Shown here piece after piece: positions 25,330-33,473 of a stretch of DNA of 64,000 nucleotides. The notes beneath the pieces were generated by a model. It did no database searches, had not been told where the DNA came from, and worked only from the letters and a program-made list of their open reading frames with translations. Within the stretch, counting starts at the first letter, position 1; the number at the start of each line of letters is the position of its first letter. Made by a program: the position numbers and the translations under genes. This DNA is from FLUQ01 sp031551515. GTDB lineage: Bacteria > Desulfobacterota > Desulfovibrionia > Desulfovibrionales > Desulfovibrionaceae. Location: the NCBI GenBank assembly GCA_031551515.1, contig JAVBNL010000039.1:1-64000 (forward strand). Reading direction: 5' to 3'.

Positions 25330-26712
25330 ATGGTTGAAATTATCGCCCGGCTCCAGCAACTGCTGGCTGAAAAAGGCTGGAAGACCGTCAAGCAGGAACT
25401 CGGCCGCCTCGACGCCGTCCAGCTATCCGAAATCATAGAAGAGCTGTCCAAACAGGACGGCATCGTGCTGTTCCGCCTTTTGCCGCGCGAGCTGGCCAAA
25501 GAGACCTTTCAGCACCTTTCGCACATCGACCAGGAAGACATTATCGAAGGGCTGGCCGCCAACGCGCAGAAACTGACCGCCCTGCTCAACGACCTGGACC
25601 CCGACGACCGCACCGCTTTTTTTGAAGAGCTGCCCGGCGAAGTCAGCCAGCGCCTGATGCAGCTTCTCTCCGCCGATGAACGCCAGATCGCCACCCGCCT
25701 GCTGGGCTACCCGGAAGACAGCATCGGCCGCCTGATGACGACCGAGTTTGTGGCGGTCAAACCCTGGTTCACGGCACAAAAAACCCTGGAGCATATCCGC
25801 AAATTCGGCCGCGACTCTGAAACCCTGAACGTCATCTACGTGGTTGACGAGCGCTGGAAGCTGGTCGACGATTTGCGCATCAAAGAAATCATTCTGGCCG
25901 ACCCGCAGCAGACCGTGGCCGACATCTGCGACGGCCGCTTCGTCGCCCTGAACGCCCTCGACGACCAGGAAGTGGCGGTTAAAGCCTTCAAGGACCACGA
26001 CAGAACCGCCCTGCCGGTGACGGATACCGGCGGCACCCTGCTGGGCATCGTCACCGTGGACGACGTGATGGACGTGGCTGAAGAGGAACACACCGAGGAC
26101 TTCCACAAGTTCGGGGGCACGGAAGGGCTGGATATGTCCTATACCAAGACCCCCCTGCTGGAGATGGTCAAAAAACGCGCCGGCTGGCTGATCGTTCTTT
26201 TTCTGAGCGAAATGCTCACGGCATCCGCCATGGGCCATTTTGACGAAGAGATCGCCAAAGCCGTGGTGCTGGCTCTTTTTGTGCCGCTGATCATTTCCAG
26301 CGGCGGCAACTCCGGCTCGCAGGCCGCGAGCCTTATCATCCGCTCTCTGGCGCTGGACGAATTGAAACTGCGCAACTGGTGGTATGTGATGCGCAAAGAG
26401 GTGCTGGCCGGGCTGATGCTGGGCTCCATTCTCGGGTGCATCGGGTTTGTGCGCATTTTTGTGTGGCAACACGCCGGGCTCTATGATTACGGTGAATACT
26501 GGTTTTGGGTGGCGCTCAGCGTTTCCGTCTCTCTGGTGTTCATCGTCCTCTGGGGTACGCTTTCCGGGTCCATGATCCCCTTTTTGCTGAAAAGGGTGAG
26601 GCTTGACCCGGCCACCGCCTCCGCCCCTTTTGTAGCCACCCTTGTCGACGTCACGGGCCTGATCATTTACTTTTCCATCGCCGCGCTGCTTTTGCACGAC
26701 AAGTTGCTGTAA
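25330..26712 (+). CDS. mgtE: Magnesium transporter MgtE
   Basis: A 460-residue MgtE channel. Residues 1-130 form the helical N domain (LDPDDRTAFFEELPGEV), 135-255 a pair of CBS domains (VTVDDVMDVAEEE), and the rest five membrane helices including LFVPLIISSGGNSGSQAASL and the final LVDVTGLIIYF, the cation-path signatures. The N and CBS domains close the pore when cytoplasmic magnesium is high. ATG 25330 has a GGAGG five bases earlier; an in-frame GTG at 25324 would overlap that site. It appears to be monocistronic. Confidence 0.96.
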   Translation: MVEIIARLQQLLAEKGWKTVKQELGRLDAVQLSEIIEELSKQDGIVLFRLLPRELAKETFQHLSHIDQEDIIEGLAANAQKLTALLNDLDPDDRTAFFEELPGEVSQRLMQLLSADERQIATRLLGYPEDSIGRLMTTEFVAVKPWFTAQKTLEHIRKFGRDSETLNVIYVVDERWKLVDDLRIKEIILADPQQTVADICDGRFVALNALDDQEVAVKAFKDHDRTALPVTDTGGTLLGIVTVDDVMDVAEEEHTEDFHKFGGTEGLDMSYTKTPLLEMVKKRAGWLIVLFLSEMLTASAMGHFDEEIAKAVVLALFVPLIISSGGNSGSQAASLIIRSLALDELKLRNWWYVMRKEVLAGLMLGSILGCIGFVRIFVWQHAGLYDYGEYWFWVALSVSVSLVFIVLWGTLSGSMIPFLLKRVRLDPATASAPFVATLVDVTGLIIYFSIAALLLHDKLL

Positions 26713-26730
26713 GGCGCGCCGGGCGCAGGA

Positions 26731-26766
26731 AACCCGCCGGAACCGAAAGCTCCGGCGGGTTTTTTA
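26731..26766. terminator. Bidirectional terminator between mgtE and the lyase gene
   Basis: Perfect 11-base arms (26731-26741 and 26751-26761) continue into a run of T on the plus strand. It serves mgtE and stands between the two convergent transcription units. Confidence 0.88.
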
Positions 26767-26792
26767 CGCCGCAAGGGATGCCCGCGCGGTGT

Positions 26793-27656
26793 TCAGCCCA
26801 TGCGGGCGTAGTGTTCCTGCCGGGTCAGCTTCTTGAATTCCGCGAAGCTGGTGACCAGATCTTTGCCGTTAGCGGGTATTTCACCCGAAGCGATGGCCGC
26901 GAGATAGTTTTCCATGCCTTTGTATGCGGCAAAGAGCGGGCCCACGGGGATGCTGATCCGGGCCACGCCCCTGGCGCGCAGTTCGTGAATGGGAACCAGC
27001 GGCGTCTTGCCGCCGGAGACGAAATCAAAAAGATTGATGCTGACGGGGGCTTTCACTTCGCGGATCACCCTGTCCAACTGGTCCAGGGTCTCCACCGCTT
27101 CCATGAAGATGATGTCGGCTCCGGCGGCGGCATAGGCGTTGGCGCGTTTGATGGCGCTGTCTACCCCTTCCAGGGCGATGGCGTCTGTTCTGGCGTTGAG
27201 CACGAAATCCGGGTCCAGGCTGTCGCGTTCCGCGATGCAGGCCTTGATTTTATAGACCATGTCTTCCAGTGGAACCACCTGCTTGCCTTCCATGTGCCCG
27301 CAGCGTTTGGGAAAGACCTGGTCCTCAAGGTTCATGCCGGCGGCACCCGCCAAAATATACTGGCGGGTGACATACGCGGCGTTGGCCGCGTTGCCGAAGC
27401 CCGTATCCGCATCAGCCATGACCGGAATGCTCACGGCTTGCACGATGTTGCGGGTGAAGTCCACCATTTGTGAGGATGAAAGAAAGGCCATGTCCGGCAT
27501 GCCCAGATAGGTGGCTGCCAGGCCGAAACCGCTGACCTGCAGGGCTTCGTAGCCGGCCTTTTCGATCAGCATGGCGGAAATGGCGTCGTGCGCGCCGGGG
27601 CAGACCAGGGCCCGGCGTTCAAGAATGGCTTTTCTGAGTCGCGTCGTTTTTTTCAT
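26793..27656 (-). CDS. Isocitrate-lyase/PEP-mutase-family lyase (2-methylisocitrate or dimethylmalate lyase-like)
   Basis: A 287-residue TIM-barrel lyase. ADADTGFGNA (81-90) holds the metal-binding aspartates, and EDQVFPKRCGHMEGK (111-125) is the KKCGH-type catalytic loop with Cys119, which marks C-C lyases rather than phosphonopyruvate enzymes. Relatives cleave 2-methylisocitrate, 2,3-dimethylmalate, citramalate-like or oxaloacetate substrates into pyruvate or similar plus a second acid. Its ATG overlaps the stop of tctA in an ATGA, so it is the last gene of the IclR-LeuCD-TTT operon. The neighbouring hydratase makes a dimethylmalate or citramalate-type substrate most attractive. Confidence 0.88.
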   Translation of the reverse strand: MKKTTRLRKAILERRALVCPGAHDAISAMLIEKAGYEALQVSGFGLAATYLGMPDMAFLSSSQMVDFTRNIVQAVSIPVMADADTGFGNAANAAYVTRQYILAGAAGMNLEDQVFPKRCGHMEGKQVVPLEDMVYKIKACIAERDSLDPDFVLNARTDAIALEGVDSAIKRANAYAAAGADIIFMEAVETLDQLDRVIREVKAPVSINLFDFVSGGKTPLVPIHELRARGVARISIPVGPLFAAYKGMENYLAAIASGEIPANGKDLVTSFAEFKKLTRQEHYARMG

Positions 27657-29158
27657 GCTGTCTCCTGAGATTTTTGCGCGGCGGCCTTGTTGCGTTTTTC
27701 CTTCATGCGCAGGTACATGGGGAAGAAGATGGCGAACAGGCACAGCGCCATGATGCATTTGTTGATCGGGCTCATGACGAAGATGGAGTACGAACCTTTG
27801 GCCAGCATCAAGGCCTGGTGGAAGGAACGCTCCATCATGGAACCCAGCATGAGCGGCAGCAGCAGGCAGATCAGCGAATACTTCAGCCGGCTCATGAGAT
27901 AGCCCAGCACGCCGAAAGCGAAAGCCACCACCATGTCGCCCACGCTGTTGCGTATGGCGTACGCGCCCACAAGGCACAGCCCGGTGATGATGGGCACCAG
28001 AAACACGGAATTGACCATGGTGATCTTGACGAAAAAGCGCACCAGCATGGCCGTGATGACGATCATGCTCAGGTTGGAGAACAAGAGGCCCCAGAAGAAG
28101 GTATAGGTCACGCCCGCGTAGTCCGTGAACAGGGAAGCGCCGGGTATGAGCCCGTGCACCATGAGCGCCCCCAGCAGAAGAGCGGCCGTGGAACTGCCGG
28201 GTATGCCCAGCGTCAGCGTGGGAATGAGCGAGGTGGCGGTAACGGCGTTGTTCGACACCTCCGGCGCGACCACGCCTTCTTCCTGCCCTTCACCGAATTT
28301 GGCGCCGTCGGGCGAAGACCCTTTGGCCACGACATAGGCGATGAGGTTGGCCGCGCTCACCCCGATGCCGGGCAACGCGCCGATGCCCGAGCCGATCAGG
28401 GCGGAGCGGATGATGGTGGCCGGATAGCGGAACACGGCCCGAAAGCCGTCAGTCAAGCTGCCCGTGGCGTCCAGCACCTTGGAAATGGTCCCGCCGGAGT
28501 GGGCCAGCGAAAAGACCTCCGCAATGGCGAACAAACCGATGATGGCGGGGATAAGCTGAATACCGTCGTCAAAATAATCCAGGCCGAAGGTGAACCTGAC
28601 CGCGCCGGAAACCGGGTCATAGCCCACGGTCGAAAGCACAAGCCCCAGGCCGATGGCCACCAGCCCCTTGAATACCGAGCCTTTGACGATGGTCATCGAG
28701 ATCACGATGAAGGTGAACAGGGTCAGCATGAAAAATTCCGCCGGCCCGAACATCAGCGATATCTCGGCCATGATCGGCGCGGTAAACACAAGAATGACCA
28801 GACCCGCAAGGCCGCCCACCAGCGAAGCCATGGCCGCGATGCCGATGGCGTTCATGGCCTTGCCCTGCTGGGCCATGGGGTAACCGTCAAAGGCCGTGGC
28901 CGTGGAGGCCGGCGTGCCGGGCGTGTTGATAAGAATGGCGGAAATGGAGCCCCCGTACGTGGCGCCGCAGTATATGGAACCGAGCAGGATCAGGGCCGTG
29001 GCCGGGTCCATCCAGAAGGTGAAGGGAAGCACCAGGGCCATGGTCATGGTCGCGCCGATGCCGGGAAGCGCGCCCATGATGATGCCGAGAAAGGTGCCGC
29101 CGAAGGCCGCGCCCAAATTCATGGGCGAGAGCGAAGTTATCAGGGTATCCAGAATCAT
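27653..29158 (-). CDS. tctA: TTT transporter large membrane subunit TctA (second system)
   Basis: A 501-residue TctA homologue with the expected motifs GALPGIGATMTMALVLPF near residue 31, NTPGTPASTATAFDGYPMA near residue 78 and GALPGIGVSAANLIAYVVA near residue 262, and about twelve hydrophobic segments. An AAGGAGG site precedes ATG 29158. It is clearly distinct from the first TctA at 1.9 kb, so the two systems are separate acquisitions or old paralogues with different substrates. Confidence 0.94.
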   Translation of the reverse strand: MILDTLITSLSPMNLGAAFGGTFLGIIMGALPGIGATMTMALVLPFTFWMDPATALILLGSIYCGATYGGSISAILINTPGTPASTATAFDGYPMAQQGKAMNAIGIAAMASLVGGLAGLVILVFTAPIMAEISLMFGPAEFFMLTLFTFIVISMTIVKGSVFKGLVAIGLGLVLSTVGYDPVSGAVRFTFGLDYFDDGIQLIPAIIGLFAIAEVFSLAHSGGTISKVLDATGSLTDGFRAVFRYPATIIRSALIGSGIGALPGIGVSAANLIAYVVAKGSSPDGAKFGEGQEEGVVAPEVSNNAVTATSLIPTLTLGIPGSSTAALLLGALMVHGLIPGASLFTDYAGVTYTFFWGLLFSNLSMIVITAMLVRFFVKITMVNSVFLVPIITGLCLVGAYAIRNSVGDMVVAFAFGVLGYLMSRLKYSLICLLLPLMLGSMMERSFHQALMLAKGSYSIFVMSPINKCIMALCLFAIFFPMYLRMKEKRNKAAAQKSQETA

Positions 29159-29212
29159 GTAGCTTTCCTCCTTGCCGGGCTGTGGCCCGGCGGGCGAAAG
29201 GGCCCGCGGGGT

Positions 29213-29647
29213 TTAAAAGCCCAGAAGGCTCTCAGGCAGCGGCATGTTGAACATCTGTACGAAAAGCAGATAGATGCACGCCACATAGCCCAGGCTGATG
29301 GCGGCTATGGGCAGCGGTTTTTTATAGCCGAAACTGATCATGCAGGCCGGCAGGAACAAAACGGAGCCCAGCAGGAGCCCGGTCACGGGAATGAGAACGA
29401 GCAGCAGCACCGTGAGCAGGCCCAGAAAAAACACCCTGTTCCTGAACGTGATTTCTCCCGTATCCTGCTTGGCGAAATTCACCTGGGCCAGGCGCACGGC
29501 AAGCAAAGCCAGGGTCAGGCAGCAGACCAGAATGGGCAGCTGCCGGGCTATTCTGCCGTAACCCGTGGCCAGATACAAAAACAAGACGCTCACGGCCGTT
29601 ATGGCCAGCAGAAAACAATTTTCCAAAATTTTGAAACGGATGGTCAC
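29213..29647 (-). CDS. tctB: TTT transporter small membrane subunit TctB (second system)
   Basis: A 144-residue protein with four membrane segments. The GTG at 29647 has a GGGAGGG site 5-11 bases upstream and gives a start (VTIRFKILENCFLL) that enters the first helix directly; the longer frame upstream crosses a GC hairpin and encodes an arginine-rich non-conserved stretch. The 54-base spacer to tctA contains another GC-rich inverted repeat (around 29174-29193). Confidence 0.82.
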   Translation of the reverse strand: MTIRFKILENCFLLAITAVSVLFLYLATGYGRIARQLPILVCCLTLALLAVRLAQVNFAKQDTGEITFRNRVFFLGLLTVLLLVLIPVTGLLLGSVLFLPACMISFGYKKPLPIAAISLGYVACIYLLFVQMFNMPLPESLLGF

Positions 29648-29678
29648 TGCACCCTCCCGGGGCAAAGGGTTGCCCCCT

Positions 29679-29708
29679 TTCCCGGCGGGCGGGACAACCC
29701 GCCGGGAA
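29679..29708 (-). promoter_or_regulatory. GC-rich hairpin between tctC and tctB (second system)
   Basis: Perfect 11-base arms (29679-29689 and 29698-29708) flank an eight-base loop, 26 bases after the tctC stop on the minus strand. No T-run follows. It matches the hairpins found after the other two binding-protein genes in this window in place and composition. Confidence 0.65.
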
Positions 29709-29734
29709 CGCCGCGTCGCGGCCACGGGGAAAAG

Positions 29735-30706
29735 TTACTGGCTGATGCTTTTCTGCATGGCGGGCAGCACCGCCTTCACGGCGTCATCCACCTCTTTGGC
29801 CAGCTTGGCGTAATCGTCGCCCGCCGCTGTGTTCAACGGGCGCTCCACTTCCTTGGCCCAGGCCAAAAACTTGGGGTCGCTCAGCACGTCTTTAAACACG
29901 GCCACGATCTTGGCGCGCAGGGCGGGGTCCATGCCTTTGGGCGCGCAAAACCCGCGCGCGGTGTATACGGGGATGTCGGTATAGCCCAGTTCCTTAAGGG
30001 TAGGCACATTTTCATAGCCTGCCAGGCGGTGGGGCGCCAGCGCGGCCAGCAGCACGATCTTGCCTTCTTTGACCAGGGCTTTCACGTCCGTGTGCCCGGG
30101 CATCCAGAAATCCACATGCCCGCCCAGAAAAGCGGCTTTGGCCGGCGCGTTGCCGTCAAAGGGCACCACGTCGTGTTTCAGGCCCACTTTTTCGGCCAGC
30201 AGCACGCTGCCCAGGTGGCCGCTGGAACCCAGGCCGGAGTTGGCGCAGGTCAGGGGCTTGGTCTTGGAGGCTTCAAAAAGATCTTTGAAGCTCTTGTAGG
30301 GCGACGATGCCGTCACGGCGATGAAGCGGTATTCCTGCACCAGATTGGCGATATAGGTGTATTCCGCCATCTTGTAGCGGCCTTTGTACAGATACTCGCC
30401 CAACTGCGCGGCGGGCATATTGGCATAGACTATGGTGTGCCCGTCGGGCTTGAGGTTGAAATTCTTTTCCATGCAGATGCGGCCGCCGGCGCCGGTCATG
30501 TTTTCCACCACCACGGGCACGCCGATTCGCGCTTCCAGCAGCGGCGCGACCATGCGCAGTTCCACGTCGCCGGTGCCGCCGGCGCCGAAGGGGTTGATCA
30601 GTTTGACCGGGCGTTTGCCGTCGGGCCAATCGGCGGCGAGCGCGGACGATGCGGAAAGAAGGGTCAGAAAAGCGCACATGAGCATAAACACAAGGGAACG
30701 TTTCAT
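29735..30706 (-). CDS. tctC: TTT transporter substrate-binding protein, TctC/Bug family (second system)
   Basis: A 323-residue binding protein. Residues 1-24 are a signal peptide (a hydrophobic core then SALAA), and the mature start DWPDGKRPVKLINPFGAGGTGD plus the later VVVENMTGAGGRICME loop are typical Bug features. It sits between the LeuD-like gene and tctB on the minus strand, so its ligand should be the acid that the hydratase and lyase act upon. An AGAGGT site precedes ATG 30706. Confidence 0.92.
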   Translation of the reverse strand: MKRSLVFMLMCAFLTLLSASSALAADWPDGKRPVKLINPFGAGGTGDVELRMVAPLLEARIGVPVVVENMTGAGGRICMEKNFNLKPDGHTIVYANMPAAQLGEYLYKGRYKMAEYTYIANLVQEYRFIAVTASSPYKSFKDLFEASKTKPLTCANSGLGSSGHLGSVLLAEKVGLKHDVVPFDGNAPAKAAFLGGHVDFWMPGHTDVKALVKEGKIVLLAALAPHRLAGYENVPTLKELGYTDIPVYTARGFCAPKGMDPALRAKIVAVFKDVLSDPKFLAWAKEVERPLNTAAGDDYAKLAKEVDDAVKAVLPAMQKSISQ

Positions 30707-30744
30707 GGGAAATACCTCTCTTGTTATGTTGCAGACACATCAGA

Positions 30745-31236
30745 TCATTGCGCCGGATAGCCTCCGTTTTTGCGGATATACGCCGCGAGGCCGCCGGACT
30801 GGAGAATGTCGACCATGACTTGGGGAAGAGGGGTGACCGCTATGGCCTTCCCCGTGGTTTCGTTGCGTATCGCTTCACCGCCGAGGGTGAAGGACAAGAT
30901 GTCGCCATCGCTGATGGCGCCGGTGTCGCACTCTATCAGGGGCAGGCCCACGTTGATGGCGTTGCGGTAAAAGATACGGGCGAAAGAAACGGCCGCCACG
31001 CAGGCGACGCCCGCGGCTTTCAGCGCCACCGGAGCCTGTTCGCGCGAAGAGCCGCAACCGAAGTTGCGCCCGGCCACCACGAAATCCCCCTGTTTGACCC
31101 GGTCCTTGAAGGTGAGGTCCAGGTCTTCCATCACATGGGCGGCCAGCTGCGTCAGATCAAGGGTTTTTGTGTACTTGCCCGGAATGATGACGTCGGTGTT
31201 GACGCTGTGGCCGTATTTGAACGCGGTTCCACGCAT
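30745..31236 (-). CDS. Aconitase-superfamily small subunit (LeuD-like)
   Basis: A 163-residue swivel-domain subunit with the family signatures KYGHSVNTDVIIPGKY near the start and GRNFGCGSSREQAPVALK in the middle; the SSRE arginine helps bind substrate carboxylates. Length is that of the short archaeal/bacterial LeuD, HacB and DmdB type. It starts one base after the large-subunit stop, so they form a heterodimeric hydro-lyase. No leuA or leuB gene is adjacent, which argues for a catabolic rather than leucine role. Confidence 0.9.
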   Translation of the reverse strand: MRGTAFKYGHSVNTDVIIPGKYTKTLDLTQLAAHVMEDLDLTFKDRVKQGDFVVAGRNFGCGSSREQAPVALKAAGVACVAAVSFARIFYRNAINVGLPLIECDTGAISDGDILSFTLGGEAIRNETTGKAIAVTPLPQVMVDILQSGGLAAYIRKNGGYPAQ

Positions 31237-31237
31237 G

Positions 31238-32455
31238 TCACGCCCTCCATGTCCTGGGGTCGGTGATGACGCCTCTGGCCGCCGAACAGGCCACGGTGGC
31301 GGGGGAAGCCAGATAGACGGGCGCGTTGGGGTTGCCCATCCGGCCCTTGAAGTTGCGGTTCGTGCTGGAAATGACGGTCTCGTTGTCGCCGGGGATGCCC
31401 CCCAGCGTGCCCACGCACGAGCCGCAGCCCGGCGTGGTCAGAATGGCCCCGGCCCGCACCAGGCGGGCCAGCACGCCCGATTCTTGCGCCTCAAGCAGCA
31501 CGGCTCTGGAAGCCGGGTTGATATACAGCCTGACCTCGGGGTGAATGCCCCAGTCGTCGATGATGTCGGCGGCGATGGCCAGGTCTTCGTGGCGGCCGTT
31601 GGTGCAACTGCCGATAAGCGCGTTATGCACCGGCGTGCCCGCCGCCGCCTCCACGGGTTTCACGTTGTCCACCGCGTTGGGGCAGGCCACCTGCGGCCCG
31701 ATGGCGGAAAGGTCGAAGCTGACCCGGCGGCTGTATGCGGCGTCCGGGTCGGAGGAGAGCCCCGTTTGCCCGTTGCAGATGAAACAGCACTTACCGCCCA
31801 TTTCCGACACCATGTTGGCCAGGGTCAATCTGGTGGACAAACTCGCCTCGTCAAGCCAGGGGCCATAAAATTCCACACTCTGGTACGTGCCGCCGTCAGC
31901 GGTCAGGCTGCCGATGATGTGCAGAATAATGTCCTTGCCGGCCGTCCGCGCCGGCGGCTTGCCCTCAAGATCTATGCGCAGTGTTTCCGGCACCTTGAAC
32001 CAGGATTTGCCCGTGACCATGGCCGCGGCCAGGTCCGTGGACCCCACCCCGGCGGAAAACACGCCCAAAGCGCCGTAAGTGCAGGTGTGCGAATCCGCGC
32101 CCAGCACCAGGTCGCCGGGCTTCAGAAAACCCGCCTCAACCAGCAGCTGGTGGCAGATGCCCTCGCCCGCGTCGTAGAGTTTGATCCCGTGTTTGCGGGC
32201 AAAACCACGAATCATGGCTTGCAGGTTCGCGATGTTCTGGTTTGGACAGGGCGTGGCGTGGTCTATGACGAATGCCGCCTTCCCGCTGTCAAAGGGTTTG
32301 ACTCCGCCCATGTCTTCAAAAGCCCGGATGGTCATGGGCCCGGTCGTGTCGCTGGCCATAAGATAATCCACGTCGGCCAGAACGATGCGGCCCGCGCGCG
32401 CGTCCGTGCCCGAATGAGCGCTGAGCACTTTTTCGGCCACAGTTTTTCCCGCCAT
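31238..32455 (-). CDS. Aconitase-superfamily large subunit (LeuC-like hydro-lyase)
   Basis: A 405-residue subunit with cysteines for a 4Fe-4S cluster in IGSCTNGRHEDL and TTPGCGSCVGTLGG, plus GADSHTCTYGALG, the standard aconitase motifs. The short form fits the group that includes 3-isopropylmalate dehydratase, homoaconitase, citraconate and dimethylmaleate hydratases. ATG 32455 is chosen since AAAGGAGG lies five bases earlier. It is the first structural gene after the IclR regulator. Together with the TTT transporter and an ICL-type lyase it suggests hydration of an imported or derived unsaturated dicarboxylate, then cleavage. Confidence 0.9.
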   Translation of the reverse strand: MAGKTVAEKVLSAHSGTDARAGRIVLADVDYLMASDTTGPMTIRAFEDMGGVKPFDSGKAAFVIDHATPCPNQNIANLQAMIRGFARKHGIKLYDAGEGICHQLLVEAGFLKPGDLVLGADSHTCTYGALGVFSAGVGSTDLAAAMVTGKSWFKVPETLRIDLEGKPPARTAGKDIILHIIGSLTADGGTYQSVEFYGPWLDEASLSTRLTLANMVSEMGGKCCFICNGQTGLSSDPDAAYSRRVSFDLSAIGPQVACPNAVDNVKPVEAAAGTPVHNALIGSCTNGRHEDLAIAADIIDDWGIHPEVRLYINPASRAVLLEAQESGVLARLVRAGAILTTPGCGSCVGTLGGIPGDNETVISSTNRNFKGRMGNPNAPVYLASPATVACSAARGVITDPRTWRA

Positions 32456-32530
32456 TCCCACCTCCTTTTTGCTTACAGGATAAAGAAAACGTTTTCTAAA
32501 AACGGTACGGCATACACCTCCGGCACGGGG

Positions 32531-33298
32531 TCAACGCCCGCGCGGCAGCACGCTTTCCGCCAGCTTGCGCAGCATGGATATGCAAAGGGGCACCTCTTCC
32601 AGGGGGAAAAGATCGGTCATATCCGACATGGTCAGGCTGCCGAGCAGCCCCCCTTCTTTGTCAAACAGCGGAATGGAAGCCGAAGACACCCCGGCCACGC
32701 GTTCGCCGCGCGATATGGCGTAGCCCCGGGCGCGGATATCGTTGAGAAGGGCAAACTGCTCTTCCCGCGACAACGAAATATTGGCCGCGTTGTTCTCATA
32801 AATTTCAACACGCAGGTCTTCGGGCAGGTGGGCCCAGATACATTTGCCCGCCGACCCCACATACAGGGGCAAGGGCGTATCCAGTGGCGTGTAGTGGCGT
32901 ATTTCCTGGAAACTGGAATGCACCTGGACGATGCACAGCCGGTAATTGTCACGGTGCAGCACGTTCAGATTCACGGTTTTATGCGCCGCTTCCGCCAGTT
33001 CGCGAATGCGCTGGGCGAAAAGCCGCCTGAGGTGCTGATAGTGCCTGGCCCGCCCCCCCAAGCCGCGCGCCAGAGGGCCGACCGCATAACCATGCTCCAG
33101 GCGCTCGACAAAATCGGCATCAACAAGGCATTTAAGCAGACGGAAACAGGTGGAACGCGGCATGTCCAGCGCGCGGCAAATATCCTGCACCGTCAACTCA
33201 TCGTCAGCGCGGGCGAAAAGCGCCAGCACGGCCAGCGCGCGCTCAACGGAGCGCATGGAAGAAGGCGTTTTGTCCGTCATCGTCGATGTCGTTTGCAT
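32531..33298 (-). CDS. IclR-family transcriptional regulator
   Basis: A 255-residue regulator. Residues 15-75 form the winged helix (SVERALAVLALFARADDELT, then DMPRSTCFRLLKCLVDADFV), and residues 90-250 the IclR effector domain (YVGSAGKCIWAHLPEDL; GYAISRGERVAGVSSASIPLF). It is first in a minus-strand run of seven genes and separated from the LeuC-like gene by 75 bases, so it likely controls the operon in response to the acid or its breakdown product. Confidence 0.93.
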   Translation of the reverse strand: MQTTSTMTDKTPSSMRSVERALAVLALFARADDELTVQDICRALDMPRSTCFRLLKCLVDADFVERLEHGYAVGPLARGLGGRARHYQHLRRLFAQRIRELAEAAHKTVNLNVLHRDNYRLCIVQVHSSFQEIRHYTPLDTPLPLYVGSAGKCIWAHLPEDLRVEIYENNAANISLSREEQFALLNDIRARGYAISRGERVAGVSSASIPLFDKEGGLLGSLTMSDMTDLFPLEEVPLCISMLRKLAESVLPRGR

Positions 33299-33324
33299 GA
33301 AAGCATCTTTTTAACAACATTAAG

Positions 33325-33341
33325 TCTCATATAATGAGACT
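33325..33341 (-). promoter_or_regulatory. Palindromic operator candidate for the IclR regulator
   Basis: GTCTCAT and ATGAGAC form a perfect inverted repeat with a three-base centre, 27-43 bases before the IclR start codon in an AT-rich region. IclR proteins bind short palindromes at their own promoters, and this one lies where it would cover the promoter. Confidence 0.55.
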
Positions 33342-33473
33342 ATATATCCCACACAATAGATATACAGCGCTCCACCCCGGCGGTCAAGACGGAAGGCGGA
33401 AGGCGCCTCCTTTCTTGCCAGGCCGCGCCCCTCCTGGTACAAAATTTGTTCCCGCCGTGTGAAGGAGTCAAAG

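Noticed and set aside
27674..30760. A 1028-codon open frame on the plus strand opposite tctA, tctB and tctC
   Set aside because: It is the shadow of GC-rich minus-strand genes: histidine-, glycine- and arginine-rich, no domain, no ribosome site, and it crosses three real genes.
31238..32455. Annotation as leuC of leucine biosynthesis
   Set aside because: No leuA or leuB is adjacent, and the context (IclR, TTT transporter, ICL-type lyase) is catabolic; the name was withheld.
31064..33334. A 756-codon plus-strand frame
   Set aside because: It runs opposite LeuD-like, LeuC-like and IclR genes and reads as their complement only.
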